Positions 6,057 to 6,517 of a stretch of DNA of 6,517 nucleotides are shown here, in pieces (position 1 is the first letter of the stretch; each line of letters starts with the position of its first letter). The notes under the pieces were generated by a model. It did not search any database and was not told where the DNA came from. It was given only the letters and a program-made list of their open reading frames with translations. The translations under genes were made by a program, and so were the position numbers. The stretch is taken from the NCBI GenBank assembly GCA_964548025.1, contig CAZJRI010000225.1, positions 1 through 6,517 of the forward strand, in the 5' to 3' direction. This DNA is from JAHRVQ01 sp964548025. Its GTDB lineage: Bacteria > Pseudomonadota > Gammaproteobacteria > Pseudomonadales > Azotimanducaceae.

Positions 6057-6517
6057 TTATAAAGAATACAACCGCTTTGCCTCCTTGCGTCTGGCATGAA
6101 GTACCGGCTCTGTATAACCGTTGGGTTGTTCAATGCCTTTGAAAACAAGATCGCAAGCGGCTTGAAAAGCGACACTCTGGTCAAATTCAGGGGCCATGTC
6201 TCGATATTCAGAATCGCCTGCATTTTGCTTATCTACAATTGCCGCCATTCGCTTGAGCGTCTCCATAACCTGTTCTTCAGAACAGATCCCATGATGGATC
6301 CAGTTGGCGATATGCTGGCTGGATATTCGCAAGGTAGCCCTGTCTTCCATCAACCCGACATCGTTGATATCTGGGACTTTGGAACACCCCACTCCCTGAT
6401 CAATCCAGCGGACAACATATCCGAGAATTCCCTGTGCATTGTTATCCAGTTCTTGCTGAATTTCCTGCGTGGACAGGTTCGCGCCACCTAATAATGGAAT
6501 AGACAGCAAATCATCAA
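6057..6517 (-). CDS. glcB: Malate synthase G, C-terminal part (5' end outside window)
   Basis: The enzyme condenses glyoxylate with acetyl-CoA to give malate and CoA, in the cytoplasm, as part of the glyoxylate shunt and glycolate use. The visible 153 or so residues are about the last fifth of a protein of roughly 720-730 residues. They contain blocks typical of the G isoform: EIQQELDNNAQGILGYVVRW, VGCSKVPDI, LMEDRATLRISSQHIANW and EQPNGYTEPVLH. The Cys codon at 6384-6386 and the Asp codon at 6342-6344 are 14 residues apart, as are Cys617 and the catalytic base Asp631 of E. coli GlcB. The frame is open to the window edge (DDLLSIPL), so the TTG at 6507-6509 is an internal Leu and not a start. 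It ends with TAA at 6057-6059, 52 bases before the regulator, without an obvious terminator between them, so readthrough into the regulator is possible. Confidence 0.95.
   Translation of the reverse strand, partial: DDLLSIPLLGGANLSTQEIQQELDNNAQGILGYVVRWIDQGVGCSKVPDINDVGLMEDRATLRISSQHIANWIHHGICSEEQVMETLKRMAAIVDKQNAGDSEYRDMAPEFDQSVAFQAACDLVFKGIEQPNGYTEPVLHARRKEAKRLYSL

Noticed and set aside
6096..6491. Plus-strand ORF of 131 codons
   Set aside because: It is antisense to strongly conserved malate synthase G sequence.
6507..6509. TTG as the start of a 150-residue protein
   Set aside because: The frame continues upstream to the window edge and the sequence is the interior of malate synthase G.

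Overview
The window looks like a piece of a moderate-GC gammaproteobacterial chromosome. The evidence is a GlcB-type malate synthase G, a sigma54 (RpoN) activator, a near-consensus sigma54 promoter and a signal-peptide-bearing secreted protease. The organism call is inference; nothing seen allows a genus assignment. All three genes lie on the minus strand, so transcription runs from high to low coordinates: malate synthase G, then the sigma54-dependent response regulator, then the S8 protease.

Positions 6517-6057 hold the C-terminal fifth of malate synthase G, including its catalytic base region; the rest lies outside the window. After a 52-base gap comes a 958-residue regulator (6004-3128). 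Its modules in order are a receiver (REC), a PAS domain, a GGDEF-like domain that has lost its signature motif, a GAF-like domain, an intact sigma54-activating AAA+ ATPase, and two separate Fis-like helix-turn-helix segments. It is therefore an unusually elaborate signal integrator that should drive sigma54 promoters.

Positions 3127-2692 are a 436-base AT-rich intergenic region. It contains a 14-of-16 match to the sigma54 -24/-12 promoter facing the protease. Upstream of that is a cluster of CATAT/ATATG motifs where activator sites would be expected. Downstream is a predicted leader of about 270 bases with several inverted repeats. One of these has an arm that could alternatively pair with the ribosome binding site of the protease.

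Positions 2691-1 hold a secreted subtilisin-family (S8) protease. It has a signal peptide, N-terminal LARNLWDE repeats (three of 54 residues, two of 20 residues, one partial), an I9-like propeptide and a catalytic domain. A C-terminal Trp-periodic 12-residue repeat domain runs off the window edge. An in-frame TAA at 796-798 lies 11 codons before the catalytic Ser. The frame then stays open for all remaining 795 bases and encodes the Ser motif and the repeats. The gene is either a very recent pseudogene, a sequence error, or a case of recoding. The most coherent hypothesis is a local regulatory pair: the multidomain regulator activates the adjacent repeat-rich secreted protease from the sigma54 promoter between them.
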